Source: Emergomyces orientalis (Eukaryota; Ascomycota; Eurotiomycetes; Onygenales; Ajellomycetaceae). Taken from it: a DNA stretch of 64,000 nt. Location of the stretch: the NCBI GenBank assembly GCA_002110485.1, contig MOWL01000068.1, forward strand, positions 434,001 through 498,000, given 5' to 3'. Made by a program: the position numbers and the translations under genes. Positions 46,956-59,100 of this stretch are shown here, piece after piece; position 1 is the stretch's first letter, and every line of letters begins with the position of its first letter. The notes beneath the pieces are model-generated. The model was not told the origin of the DNA and ran no database searches. It saw nothing but the letters and a program-made list of their open reading frames with translations.

Positions 46956-48085
46956 ATGGGACCAGCGTGGTCTACCATTAGAGTTGTTCTCGCTCTTGCA
47001 GTATACGCCGTCGCTACCGGTGTAGCTGGCCTCACTTGCCCTCGTCCTCTTTGTTCGAGGTGCCTGACCCCAGAAGAGTTACATGCCGTAGGCGTAGGCT
47101 TTGACCTGTCTGCAGCATATGGGTACGTTTCTCCCACGGTGTTTTCGATACTCAAGAGCTGTTGAATAACATTTTGTCCTTTAGAACGGCGGTTATTCGA
47201 TACCACAATGGCTCAGTAGTCAATGTGGCCAAGATTTATGCCTCCCGAGAGTACCAAGCTTTGGTGAAACAACTCTCGGAGAAACGACGGGGAGCACTCC
47301 ATAACCGCTTTGGCTCGATAATGGACGAACCGGTTCGTATCGGGGAACCCTCGCAGAGACGACTGCAGGCACCAGATCTCGATATTGGCGCCATCTCATT
47401 TCTCATCTCTGAACTAAAAGCCCAAACCGAGATACTCCTAGGCCACTCTATACATTCTGTGGCTATCTCGTCTCCAGATTACATCCAACTATCGGAAACG
47501 GAGATTAACCAAGCAATCGAACACCTGGGATTGAAAAACCTCGCCGATCAACGCGGCTTATCCTTAACTTCCTCGGAATACGCCGGTTACTCGTCCGGCT
47601 TCCTCACCATACCCACGACTTTGAATCCTTGCGAAAAGGAAAAAAAGCGAACGGAAACCATTCTGCACCTTGAGTACACCCAAACAACTCTCAGCGGATC
47701 AATCAGCAACCTCGAAGATTCGACTCTGTATCACACCGATAACTTTTTCGCAGACTGGTACCTAGGCCTATCGAGGGTATCCCGATTCATGGAGGGGGAG
47801 GCGTACTGGGACCAATTCTGGCGTCGCCTAAGAGAGCAGATCCAAGGTGTCGAAAGAAAAATTACCAAGGTCATCCTAACCGGTGATGCGGTGCTCCTCA
47901 GTGATCCGAAATTTTTCGAAGTTGCTCGGGATGCTCTGCGCGGTTTCGTAGAACCATCCGTCCTGCAGTTGTTGGATGACACTCCAGACCCTGTGTTTAC
48001 GGCTGCGAGGGGTGCAGCGGAGTTCGCGAAGAGGACTCAAGAAAGCCATAGAGGGTGCGTTGAGAGTGAGAAGTGTCGAGCTTAG
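46956..48085 (+). CDS. Secretory-pathway Hsp70/actin-fold ATPase-domain protein
   Basis: Two exons, 46956-47122 and 47185-48085 (GTACGT..TTTAG), give 355 aa. The first 25 residues have a hydrophobic core (VVLALAVYAVATGVAG), a likely signal peptide or anchor, followed by a Cys-rich CPRPLCSRC. Residues 48-70 (VGFDLSAAYG-TAVIRYHNGSV) resemble the phosphate-1 loop of Hsp70/actin ATPases. HSVAISSPDYIQLSETEI and GLSLTSSEYAGYSSGFL fit the next Hsp70 segments, and ITKVILTGDAVLLSDPKF resembles the adenosine motif. The substrate-binding domain of true Hsp70 is absent and the phosphate loop is poorly kept (no Gly-Thr-Thr). I infer a divergent, possibly inactive nucleotide-binding-fold protein of the secretory pathway. 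Confidence 0.75.
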
Positions 48086-49185
48086 CGAGGGTCTTTTTAA
48101 AGAGCGCTTTAATGACGGCAGGACAAGAACTCGATCTCTTTTTTTTTTTGGCAATTAGCGTTTTACAGTTGTTTTGATTTCAAATTCCATGAAACTTCCT
48201 TGGTCTGGCATGGGAGTTCGGCGTGTAACCATATTTTCTAGGGACAGGGGGGGTGAAGGAAAGTTAATTTTGTACAGTACATATTCTAACGAAGACCCTT
48301 CTACATCTACCGCACATCCACATAGGCCCTACATATCCAAAAACCCCCAAGAATCCCAATTTAGTTACGCGTAGAGCAACATCTTGGTCCGTTTTGGGGG
48401 AGAATTTATAGGCACTCGGAAAAATTATTGCAACTGATTCGTCACAAGCCTAGAGCATATGCAGTGATTCATAATAACCTTCATCTTCAGATAAATTCTG
48501 CAAGCGAAAAGTAAGGGCAAATCTATACCCCTTAAAAGAGCCTCAAAATGTGGACGTCTATCATGGAACTCCTTACACCTAGTTCTGAGGCACCCGAAGA
48601 AAGATCACTCTCGATTCTGAAATTTTTGGATAAATCTATTCAGTTTTTGTAATTTTTTTTACATAAATAGAAAGAAAGAAAAAAATACTAAAAACAAATG
48701 ACATTAAAAGTAAGGGGGAGAATGATGAAGGGGAGAAGAGAGAAAAAGGAAAAAAAAAGAAGAAAGGTAAAAACGCTGCCATCGCTAGGATTCAAAGCGC
48801 CGAACAGGCATGTCCCATCCAATGACTTTTCCTGTCATAGCCCCAAACTCCAGTGCATTCGAATAATATGCTCAAAAATCCAACCCCGCATAAACCACAG
48901 AAAAAAGCGCCCAAAATCTCATAACCAGTAGTGAGATCGGAAACTCATAAACATTTATACCCAACGCGTCCCATTAATGAATCGGATCCAGCCAACCTAA
49001 GACAGGAATGAAGATATGTCCAGGAGCACCGAGCATCTTCTCGAACAAGAAGATACTATCACATGCGCTATAGTTCAATACCCCCATCCATAATTTCCCA
49101 AGTCAAAGAATCCTCTTTGCGGTCTTGTTTTAGGTCGTGACTCGACTCCCCAAGCACTTCCAACAGTAGCCAAGCTCCAAAAGGC
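48086..49185. other. Convergent intergenic region
   Basis: No coding region supported. A-rich low-complexity sequence occupies about 48650-48770. Confidence 0.55.
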
Positions 49186-49596
49186 TCATCTGCCAGGGGG
49201 GTCCAATCCTGACGTGCCATTCTTCAAGCTCAAACTGGAAATGCGACTCTTCCGTCTGGCTTTTAGTCTGTGCTCGGTATCCATGAGTCTATTCTGCACC
49301 CACATGCGGACCTCATGGTCACTTTTGATCGGTGCAGAATTGAGCAATTCTGTCAATGCGAGCTTGACCTGCTGGTCTACGTCGTTCGATTTATCGCCGT
49401 TCGTGTCGTCGAAGACAGGATCATTTGATAGGTGGGATAGATGAGATGGTGGAGGGGTGGAGGAGTTGCGAGTTGGTGTCTGGGTAGAATATGAGAAAGT
49501 GCGGGAAGGGGATGGGTAGCGGCTTGGTGGTTGGGTGATGGAGTGTGAGGAGGTAGGCAGAGCCTTGAGCTTGTTTGGCGATAGTACTGTATGCAT
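49186..49596 (-). CDS. Small conserved-looking protein of unknown function
   Basis: Intronless frame of 136 aa. The first 60 residues are Ser/Pro/Thr-rich and look disordered. The C-terminal half is helical and resembles a segment I recall from small ascomycete hypothetical proteins (VKLALTELLNSAPIK, EVRMWVQNRLMDTEHRL). No signal peptide, membrane segment or catalytic motif is visible. It is convergent with the Hsp70-like gene and divergent from IMP3. No function is proposed. Confidence 0.6.
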   Translation of the reverse strand: MHTVLSPNKLKALPTSSHSITQPPSRYPSPSRTFSYSTQTPTRNSSTPPPSHLSHLSNDPVFDDTNGDKSNDVDQQVKLALTELLNSAPIKSDHEVRMWVQNRLMDTEHRLKARRKSRISSLSLKNGTSGLDPPGR

Positions 49597-52150
49597 ATCT
49601 TAGGTTTCTTTGTCTGTTATAAGAGTATGTTGATTTATAAGGAATTCGACTCGGCGAGGGGTTTATTTTAACGAGTGAAAGTTTGCTGAAGTACGAGGAG
49701 CTCATAAAGACAAAATTTCCAAGTGGTATGCCTCCGAACTAGGCGGCTTGGATATTGTGCTGGGTGTGCTCAATGGCACGGCTTTATAGCAAGCTCATCC
49801 GACTGTAGGAAAGTTGAATTGAAGCAGTTAAGGTGACTATCAAGTTAGGTATTTTGAGATAGAACCAGGTGCATGTTGTAGGAATATTTTCAGGGTCGGA
49901 GATCATATATTGTATTATATTGTATTATCGCCCTGGCTGGTTCCTCAGTTATATTAAATTAACTGACTGTTGGGGAAGTTGATGATGTAATTAAAAGGAG
50001 ATTTGAGCTGGATCAACCTTGGAAGGAAAAGCCTCACAGCGAAAAGGAAAAGTATAAAATGGGCCTCGACCGTCGCGGCGAAAATAAAAAGGATGACTTA
50101 AGGTTTTTTGGCAATACTTAAAACAACAAGCAGAGTGGCTAATAAAACGAACAGGTTTATTTGAATAACCCAATTCATTCCTTGTCGATACTACTTTCGG
50201 CAGTTGGCGGGACTTTTATATTCCTGGATATATGGGGAGTTTGCCGAATAAAAACGATCTTCTTTTCAAAGTACAACTGCCCGCTGATAAATCTCGTTCG
50301 TCATCCCCCCTTTTATATTGCAACAGTTGTCTTGAGGTCAGTGAAGATCGCAATGATCGTAATAAACGAAGATAGCTGGCGCCATCAACGTTTCACTGGG
50401 GGCTCTGAGAGGACGGGTTAGAGAACTACTAAAATTGGAGGCGTGGGCCTCTTTTATTTCCAGGCCTTGTTTCCGCCAACTAGCCGCAAATCCTAATGAG
50501 AAGGGCCCCAGCATGATTCGTATGCATACCCACTCTTTGCGCAGATTGAAAATATTAAGCACAGCGAATGACGGAAGATTGTGTCAAAAACCACCACCAT
50601 GACTTTTGGTGCTTATGAGGATGCAGCTAGTCGAATAGTCCATGTTCTAGATGATTGTTTCCCGCTAAATATTAAGTTATGCATATTATGGCTTTGTTGA
50701 TTTCCTTTCTTTTTATTCTTTTCTTCCGTTGTTGTTGGGGGATTGACAAACTATCGATTGTTTCAATAACCTTGTCAGGGTTGTAAAACAAATTTGACAC
50801 AAGGGATGATTTCCAAAATAAATAGATAACTGGGGCCGGCCTTCGCCACACCGTGATATTTCAAAAAATTCAACAACGGCTGCTAATGAGCTGGAGAATC
50901 CGTACCGTAGGAGGATTGGCAGTCTGGTGATCTTTGACGCTGAAAAGGCCTTTTGGAAGGATTCTGCGGGTGCCTACCCCCACCAAACCGTCGGTATGAA
51001 AAAGCATAATTATTTATTGGACAATATGCAGCCCAATCCAGTTTATCTTCTGATGCTCCTGGCCGGAGTTTTCCTTTGAATTTTGTCGAAAGAAGGAAAT
51101 ACGAGAATGTTTTAAGGCGACAAAGAAAACGCTTTAGGGACGAGAATGAATCGCGAACTAGAACGTGTCCTTTTATTTCTACGCTCCACTTTAGGGCCCA
51201 TAGTCCCACGGGAAGCAAAGCTGTATATAGCTACCTAGCCGGTGTTATGACATTGCTGGCATATTGACGTTAGTTCACCCGGCACTCTGGGTGCTCCATG
51301 CATGCCACATGAATTTTACCAGCTGCTTATCGGCATGTTCAAGGGTCGCTATAACGAGCTTAGAACCAACGCGAAAACCGATACAATGCGATCATTGTTA
51401 TTATTAGGGTGCAGGGCGAGCAGAAAGCCGCTTTTGCCGCTGTCCTTTGTACCTCGCTAAACCAGCGGTTGGTTCTCGGAAATTGGGCGCCTGGAGTGTA
51501 CTCCGTAGAGATTTCTAGAACATTTCCGAGTGGCATGACAGGCTCAAAGAGGGGAGATATAGTCCTTTGAGATGTCGTAATATTACTAGGTATATCTCCA
51601 TGAATCAAGAACCACGGGATCAAAATGATCAATCCTCAAGAATTTTGTGTCTCCATATGATTTCTGCCGCGTTCCCCTGGCATCATATTTGAGATAATAT
51701 TAATTGGTTAAAGGGCAAGGGCTTTTTGAGAGTTGACGATGAGTAACCTTGAGTGTTGTAAGGAAGTTCCGTAGCCATCTCTTCCCCCTACATAAAGCAG
51801 CGATATCAATGTTGTAGTCCCCTTGAAATGAATGTAAGAACTCGGAAGAACTCGCGCGATTTCAGATCTTGAATAACAAAGACTTTTTTGTATTTTTTGT
51901 ATTATGTAATAAGCGCGCTAGATAGCTAAATGCAAACAGCGCAAACAATATAAACGGTGCAAACTTTTTCACGGAAACCACAAATAAATTTTGTGTCTCC
52001 AAGCGTTGTTCGTATACATCGTCGTCGATATAGCTTCATATTCCCCGCAAGTCCCTTATTAAAACCCGAAGATTGGGCTAGAGCGCGATATCTCTCTAGG
52101 AACGTTCTCATCTTCTCCCGTAATATAGCCGGCTCGAACAATCCGTCACC
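49597..52150. other. Long divergent intergenic region
   Basis: No gene supported in 2.5 kb between the small unknown gene and IMP3. It has short AT repeats (near 49908-49930) and one TACTCCGTA 9-mer at 51499. Confidence 0.55.
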
Positions 52151-52927
52151 ATGGTTCGAAAACTCAAGCATCACGAACAGAAGTACGTATCACAATAAAA
52201 ATATTTCATATTCCCATATGACAGGATACCTCACTCTAACCAAATCTTCTAACACCAAACCCCTTTTGCTAGACTTCTCCGTAAAATAGATCTTCACACC
52301 TACAAATCTGACGCTGGGCATCGCGAAGCTGCCGTGCGACAACGCTACCACCTCCAGCACCCGCTCGATTATCAAAAGTACAACTCCCTCTGCGGCTCCC
52401 TGCGACAACTAGCTCATAAACTCTCCGCGCTGGATCCGGAAGATCCGTTCCGAAAAGAGATCGAAAGCCAGGTGCTGGAGAAGTTGTGGGCGACTGGCAT
52501 TTTGAAGCAAAGCCGTGAACAAGGGGCTGGGTTGAGTAAGGTTGAGAGGGAGGTTACCGTTAGTGCGTTTGCGAGGAGGAGATTGGGTGTTGTGATGGTG
52601 AGGATGGGCATGGTGGAGAATGTTCCTGCGGTGAGTTAATCCCTTCCCTTTATTTCGGATTTGACTATTGATGGGACAGTTTCCGTTCCCCTTAAATATG
52701 AATTATTGAATGAAAGCGTGAACGAAAGTTGACTTAAATTATTATCCCGTTAGGCTGTAAAATTTATCGAGCAAGGCCATGTCCGCGTCGGCACGGAGGT
52801 TGTCACTGACCCTGCATTCCTCGTTAACAGAAACCTTGAAGACTTTGTCACTTGGGTTGATTCGAGCAAGATCAAGAGAAATATCTTACAGTACCGTGAG
52901 AAACTGGATGATTTTGATCTTCTATGA
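52151..52927 (+). CDS. IMP3: U3 snoRNP protein IMP3 (SSU processome)
   Basis: A small S4-domain protein that binds the U3 snoRNA/pre-18S rRNA duplex in the nucleolus and promotes early pre-rRNA cleavage. Three exons, 52151-52182, 52273-52630 and 52754-52927, give 187 aa, near the yeast length of 183. The N-terminus MVRKLKHHEQK-LLRKIDLH is characteristic. The middle has YHLQHPLDYQKYNSLCGSLR and KLWATGILKQ. The S4 RNA-binding part has SAFARRRLGVVMVRMGMVEN and AVKFIEQGHVRVGTEVVTDP, followed by FLVNRNLEDFVTWVDSSKIK near the end. The 32-nt first exon fixes the true start; starting in exon 2 would lose the conserved N-terminus. Confidence 0.95.
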
Positions 52928-54440
52928 TCGGACACATCTTCGGGTTGGTGTGATTGGGTGGAAAAGAGCGGGTTGGTTTGCATCTATTTCACGTTTCTTG
53001 GCGTTTTGGGAGCGCATAAAAAGCTTTCATTAATTGGCTGAAATGGTCTCTCCGGTTTGAGAAACAGTTGATTTTTCTCATTTTCTTTTTATAATATCTT
53101 TTTAGCTGTTAATTTTCATATACCCTCACTGGTTTATGCATGGTTTATGAATCAATGTTCATGTACAGTACATATAACGTGTCTTTCGTCCCGCGTTGCT
53201 TGACTATAAAAAAGAAGAAGGGGTTGTGGTGCAGAGGTCGGCGTTTTTGAAAGTTGGCAATTGCGATATTGAGCTATGTATGGAATTAAATTATTTTGAC
53301 AAAAATTATCCGAGCTAATTGGCCATATATACCTGCTACTCTACTACTGCTAAAATAAACGGAAAGGTTCTCCATCCCCAATATGAATATAAGATATCCA
53401 TTCGGCGGCCCCTTTAAAAGCCCAAAAGCGCCCAAAAGCTCATATAATACGCAAAGTAACAAATAAACCACCTTTAAGAAATTCCTCAGCTTTATATATC
53501 TACTCAGTAAACAACTGTAATACGCTCCTAGTAAGTAGGAGCCCACCTGAGTAGTCCACCCAAGTTAACTTTATTGACTGACCCCTTGAGAGCTTCAAAT
53601 CTTTGCTTTTCCAACCCCCCTTTTTTAAATCAAAATAAGCAAAACATAAGGCATGAACAGCCCAAAGGGAGACGTCCTAACCACGGAAAAAGTGAAACGA
53701 AAAAGAAAGAAAAAACATACGAAAGCCCGGATTCGCTGGTGGTCACCCACCCAACTACTAACAGGCCGGCGAGGGGCTTGAGTTGCGGCTGAGCGGACGG
53801 GAAGCCCTATTTTCCACTCCCCATGTTCGTATGTGCTAGGAGAGGTGGTATTGTTATTTCTTATAGCAGTGGTTTTCAATGTGGTTGACGTTTTGGGTGC
53901 ACTGGTTGATGTAGGGGTGAGGTGAAGCGAGCCATGGCGGCGGTAGAGCAGACGAGAAGATATATAATCATGTCGGAAGCTACTCTGCGGAGGTTGGAGT
54001 GTGGGCAACGGAGAATTTGAGGAGAGAAGGTTATCATGACTCTTGTACTGTGCTTATGGGAGGTGGTTTTGAAAAGTAAATATATATATATATCTGACAT
54101 GTAAGTTTAAATGTATGTATATACGTAGTATGCTAGGAGACAAGACGGTAAACAAACTGACTCGAAAAACAAATTATGATACGACTTAAAATTTCATGAT
54201 GCTCGAGCCATCGTAAGACCACATGAAAATCATCAACGATGCGATGCGATGCGATGCAGTGCTCCACAGTGCAGCACAGGCACTATATAACATAACAGAA
54301 TGGGTATTTCCGAAGAAAGACAAAAAAACTCCCATGACAATGAAAAGAGATAAGGTAGGCAAAATATAAAAAAAACAATAATAATAAAAATAATAAAAAT
54401 AGAGCAAAAAAGACAATTCAATGTATATATAAGTCTATCA
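52928..54440. other. Convergent intergenic region
   Basis: No gene supported. Contains a TA microsatellite (about 54077-54093) and a GATGC tandem (about 54238-54257). Confidence 0.55.
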
Positions 54441-55913
54441 TCAGTTCGTTTTTCGCATGATGCTCAAACAACGCCATTTCCCATAAATGCTACCCCTCTC
54501 TCCCACGTCCTTACCACGGATACTCCCTGTAGAAGAAATGCTACCCTCAATCCACTTCCATTTAACTTTGGAGCCCTGCTGAGCCTTCTCCTTACCGCTA
54601 GGGCTATTGATATCGCCTTCCTCGGTAACATCGTCACCACCATTTTCGTTATTGTCCCTGTCAGGGACATCCATTCTAAACCTCCGAACACTACCCTCAT
54701 ACATCCCCTTGCCCCCTTTTCCCTCCTCGAAAAATGGTGTTCTCCTTCCACCTGGCTGGCACCACCTAGGTGCAATTCTCCGCCAAACACCTCTCACCCC
54801 GCGGGTCGAACGGTCGATCTTTTCATATTCGCGTCTGCGGGTTGAAGGGGATGTCCAGTCAATGACTGTCGCCTGGATAGGTTTGTATTCTTGTGAATCT
54901 TCCCCCTGCATATCACCGGCAGAGGAGGAATTGCGGATTACTGGGTCCCAGTGGCGATGTCGCGAGGTTTCAGGAGTAGCATATCCGTCAGGGAATGCCG
55001 GAGAGATAGGTGATGATTGAGAAGTTGAAGTTAAGAGTGGTGCTAGGGATGGAGATGCGATGAAACATGATTTGCTGGTTTTTATTGGCGCGATCCTGTG
55101 GGTAAGCGCGCCATTTTCCGTGGGTGCAGTGTTTGATCTGTCGAGCTTTGACTTCCGTGTTACCTGTTTCGAAATGTGGGATCTTCTGTCAGCTGCCGCG
55201 TCTGGTTTACTCTTACCAGCTTCGAATATGCGGCAGCTATTCCGATGGAGCGATACAAGATCCTCTTTTCTGTGGCATAAAACAGAATCTCCCCTGCGTA
55301 GCGTTGGAGAGTGTATTTGGGCATAAGTTCCGGCCTTATGGCTTTGATGCTTCAACGACTTTCGACGGTTCGTGGAGGACGATCTTGACGTAATGTCCTG
55401 AGATAACGAGCGACGTCTGCTGGTGGAGCAAGAAGATGTTCTAGATCTGCTGGTATTCGGTTTCGATTCCTTATGATTACGCTTTCTCGAACGGGAAGAT
55501 GTATTCGATTGAGTTGAAGGGTCCGTTGAAGCCTTGATCAGACCCTGCAACTCATCTGGGCCTGTTTCATTGCTCGTTGTAGAAAACGTGGTCCCTGGCG
55601 TTAGGGGACCTAGCTCCGATATTGCTGGAGAACGACTCTGCTGCATGGTGACATCGGTAGCCTCGATAGCTGTATAATAGGCTCTGGCATCAGGACTGAT
55701 ATCAAAGGGCGACTGTGTTGGGTCTGGATCCTCGGTGTAGTGCGTGGGCACGAGGGCATCGACGGAAGTATTGAATTTGTCATCGTTTTGTGAACGGGAA
55801 GGGATGTATAAAAAGGGTGAGGTGATGTTGTCCTCGCGCATATGTATGGGAGAAATGCGTTGATCCTGATCGACCACAGCATCACTTGTCTCCTTGCATG
55901 TGAAGGTACCCAT
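54441..55913 (-). CDS. Long disordered protein with a conserved C-terminal motif, function unknown
   Basis: Intronless frame of 490 aa. Most of the protein is Ser/Thr/Arg-rich and probably disordered, with an SR-like stretch at about residues 140-200 (SRSRKRNHKE, SRSRTSSCSTSRRRS). From about residue 355 there is a denser segment with Trp and Pro: VIDWTSPSTRRREYEKID, then GVRGVWRRIAPRWCQPGGRR and FFEEGKGGKGMYEGSVRRFR. This looks like the conserved part and resembles a motif I recall from ascomycete hypothetical proteins. No membrane segment or enzyme motif is seen. The SR-like region hints at phosphorylation or RNA contact, but that is speculation. Confidence 0.72.
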   Translation of the reverse strand: MGTFTCKETSDAVVDQDQRISPIHMREDNITSPFLYIPSRSQNDDKFNTSVDALVPTHYTEDPDPTQSPFDISPDARAYYTAIEATDVTMQQSRSPAISELGPLTPGTTFSTTSNETGPDELQGLIKASTDPSTQSNTSSRSRKRNHKESKPNTSRSRTSSCSTSRRRSLSQDITSRSSSTNRRKSLKHQSHKAGTYAQIHSPTLRRGDSVLCHRKEDLVSLHRNSCRIFEAGKSKPDAAADRRSHISKQVTRKSKLDRSNTAPTENGALTHRIAPIKTSKSCFIASPSLAPLLTSTSQSSPISPAFPDGYATPETSRHRHWDPVIRNSSSAGDMQGEDSQEYKPIQATVIDWTSPSTRRREYEKIDRSTRGVRGVWRRIAPRWCQPGGRRTPFFEEGKGGKGMYEGSVRRFRMDVPDRDNNENGGDDVTEEGDINSPSGKEKAQQGSKVKWKWIEGSISSTGSIRGKDVGERGSIYGKWRCLSIMRKTN

Positions 55914-58900
55914 GCTTAGTCAGGCGCAGCCCCAGCGTTGTATCGGGTATGCTATTCGTTGTATTGATTTGATGTCTACCTGATAAACTGGGCATCTAAG
56001 GATATTATTAGTGGACGTTTGCCTGGAGGGAGGGGAATTGACGGGTAGACCATCACATGTCGCAAAAATAATTCGTCAAAACGTACCAACGGAGCGCATG
56101 TGCGGTTTCAGGTTGTCTCGCAGACGATGAGGCTTCAATCACGACGATTAGCTACGATGGGTAGCAAGCCAACTACGTAGGTAATGTACCCCCACGTCGT
56201 TTATGTAGGAGTAATTTTGAAGGATGTTGTGGGGGTCTTGCCCGCAGTTGTTGACAAGGTACGATAGAAAGAGTGTGTAAGAGCAGAATTCCCTCCACAG
56301 TTCACATCGGCATATGCTGCATCATGACAAATTAAGACAGATAAAAGTAACAGAAATGTGAAATACAAGGGCTCTTGTGTGATCAAACAAACCAAAATAT
56401 GGAACAAACAAGAAAGAAAGATCACTATTTCAGAAGAATGATCAACATTCTGAATATGATCACAAAAAGAAGGGTTTCTTGCAGCAAGGCGGCAGATACC
56501 TGTGAGAGTCAAACAGGCGGGCGGGGTCTGGTGATATCGCAGTCAGTCATGAAATAAATATACGGGGTTGGCTAGGGCATATATAGAGATGCCAGCCAAC
56601 AATGCCCAAGAACATTTCCCAACCAGACCCAGAAACATTTGACCCACAAAGGGAGAAGAGATAAAATTTAGTTGAAAATTCGGTTTAGACTGAATTTCTG
56701 CTTGGGTTTCCGTTTATAACCTCCCCATTGTGCTTCATCCACAACGGTTCGCAACCGGTTGATTCGATAGCATTTTGTGGCGATTTGCCGCCAGGGTCGG
56801 ATTCTTACTATGGAACCACGTTATGCGCCGGCGACGAGTAGCCTGCTGGTATTACACCACATGACTGGCCAGAATCATTCAAGGTGAGGCATAAATAAAA
56901 GCCTGCCAGACCATGCCATGCCCTGCTTGGCCGAGTTCCTCCTAGGGTGGACCTTTTCCAAGTTGCATCACGGGCGATCCGCTTCGACTCCACTTTGATG
57001 CGGCGCGAAGCATAATTCGAGAATCAAGAGTGGCCATTCTTCGCGGGGCGTGCGGGCCTTGAGTGGCTAGTCAAAGGGATGAGCCACCAATGGTTTGGAG
57101 GCCAAAAGAGCTAACTTAGCGCGGAGAACAACAGAGTTGAAACTCGAGTTTGACTGTGAACAATGAAGCGACCATTGAATAATCCATGTGTTCTACATTG
57201 TGTGCCTGCCTGGATTGAGAGACGTAGAATAAAAATAGGCTTCGTCTGACAGGGAAGACAGGCCAGCGCAATCTTCTCACTACCAAGCCTCGGGCCATTA
57301 TTAATATGATACAATGGATCACCGAGCACCAATTTTCGCCAACAAAGCACATTCTTCTTGAAATGGCCCAGGGCACTTCATTCTCCTGCCTAGGAGCAGA
57401 CGAGGACGATGATGCCGATATGCGGGCAATGCAGGGCCAACAATTTCCGTTAAGCGAAAATATGAGAGCACGGGGTCGCCACTAGATTTGAGGACGGAGT
57501 GGGTAGCAGAACTTGCAAGTTGCAGCTAGGTGAAGAATAGGCTTAACCCAGCCACACCGCCAGTCAACCAATTTGCGAGGAGGTCTGGCCGCCAGAAGCG
57601 GTGACCAGCCTCTGTCCCCGCTATCGGCTTCACGCGTTGAAGAGTCGACGGAGAGGCTGCGTAGCTATGACAATGGTACGAATTCCCTTTGGCCAGAGAA
57701 TTCAGGGGCCCAAAGCTTCAATATTACGTAGTGATTGGCAAATCACCACCTTCTCATAACTCCTCGAATATCACACTAACCACCACGTAGGGACGGGACA
57801 ATACTCGTTAGAATGGAATTGACTGGACTCCAAAAGCACGAGAGGTTATAGCCCCATACTTGATCTACCAGTAGCAACTAAATAAGTCCTGAAAAATATC
57901 ACAGATTGATTTGTGAGCAAACCGCCCCCCTCTTTTCCCACCGCCCACAGCGCACCCAATTAGCAGCGTTCTTCCCCTCACCTGACGGCACTACGATCGC
58001 GGGGTTGACCAGTCTTCTGCGCCATGGCTGAACTGTGGACGATGCTCACTTCCGTCTGTGGTTCTGTCTTCTTCTGCATCGGCATGAATTCCACCCTGTA
58101 GCATGAAAATCTCCACACGACGACTGACCTGCTTGGATGCGACCAAACACCGGCCACAGCTCTTTCTTCCGATTGGTAACTGGATGCAATGTGCTGACAT
58201 TTAACACATCGAAATATGAGATCGTCAAAAAGGGATGCCATCAACCTTCGATCCCATAAAGTAACCTGCAGAATTCGAACATCGAATACCACAGAACACC
58301 GCCTCTAGTTATCTGATTCTTCCAAGGCTTCTGACAATTTTGCATGATTCAAAGAGCCAAAGTCTGTAATTACTACTCCGCTGCTGTTGTTTTATCCACC
58401 TCATGTGAGGGCATTGATAAGGGTTATGTGTTCGACGGACTTGATTTCTGGACACGGACATCCCTACGCTTAGACCCCAAAACCCGTGGGCCGCAAGGAG
58501 CACGATCACTTAGGCGCGTGCGTTCCAGCACCGGGAGATCTGTGTTCTCTGGTGGACTTTTGCACTTATGCGCAATCCACAGAGGTGGCCGTGACAAAGG
58601 GTTAGAGGACTGGGGACTGTGTGATGGACGAAGCGGCGCGGGGAGCGGCACTTCAAAAGTTGTGGCACTTGTCATCAAAACCCGTTGATAGTGCGCTGCC
58701 AGATAACCTTCGTGACTCCTTTTACGCTTCTTTTGTGTGCTAGTTTGAGGAGATCCAATTCTGTCTGCCGCTGTGCGAGCAGCACCAAAATCTTTTCCTC
58801 GGCAAGTTGAGCTACTTCTCAAGGATAACTTGAATTCGGGTTGTATAAGGTCTAGGGGGTAATCTACTGGGTTAGTGGCCACTCTTCACAGCCCGCCGGT

Positions 58901-59100
58901 GACCTCTAAGGATCGCATGATCCAACAACCGAGCAAATCGATGAATAAAAATTCTAAAAACATTTTTTTAAAAAAAACTCCTGATCGGTCTAGAAAGATA
59001 GTTATGCATGGGTTATCATGTACCGGAATGTTTCAATGCCCTCAGGTGGGATCCAAATCAGAACACTTGAATTGGATTGGTCTGATTACCTTTTTATAGC
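55914..59100. other. Long region without recognisable genes
   Basis: No frame here has family resemblance, good length or splice context. It is probably the promoter of the gene at 54.4-55.9 kb followed by old, degraded repeat sequence, but I could not identify any element. Confidence 0.5.

Noticed and set aside
57116..57376. Overlapping minus-strand frames near 57.1-57.4 kb
   Set aside because: Two overlapping frames of similar length, neither with recognisable domains or splice support.
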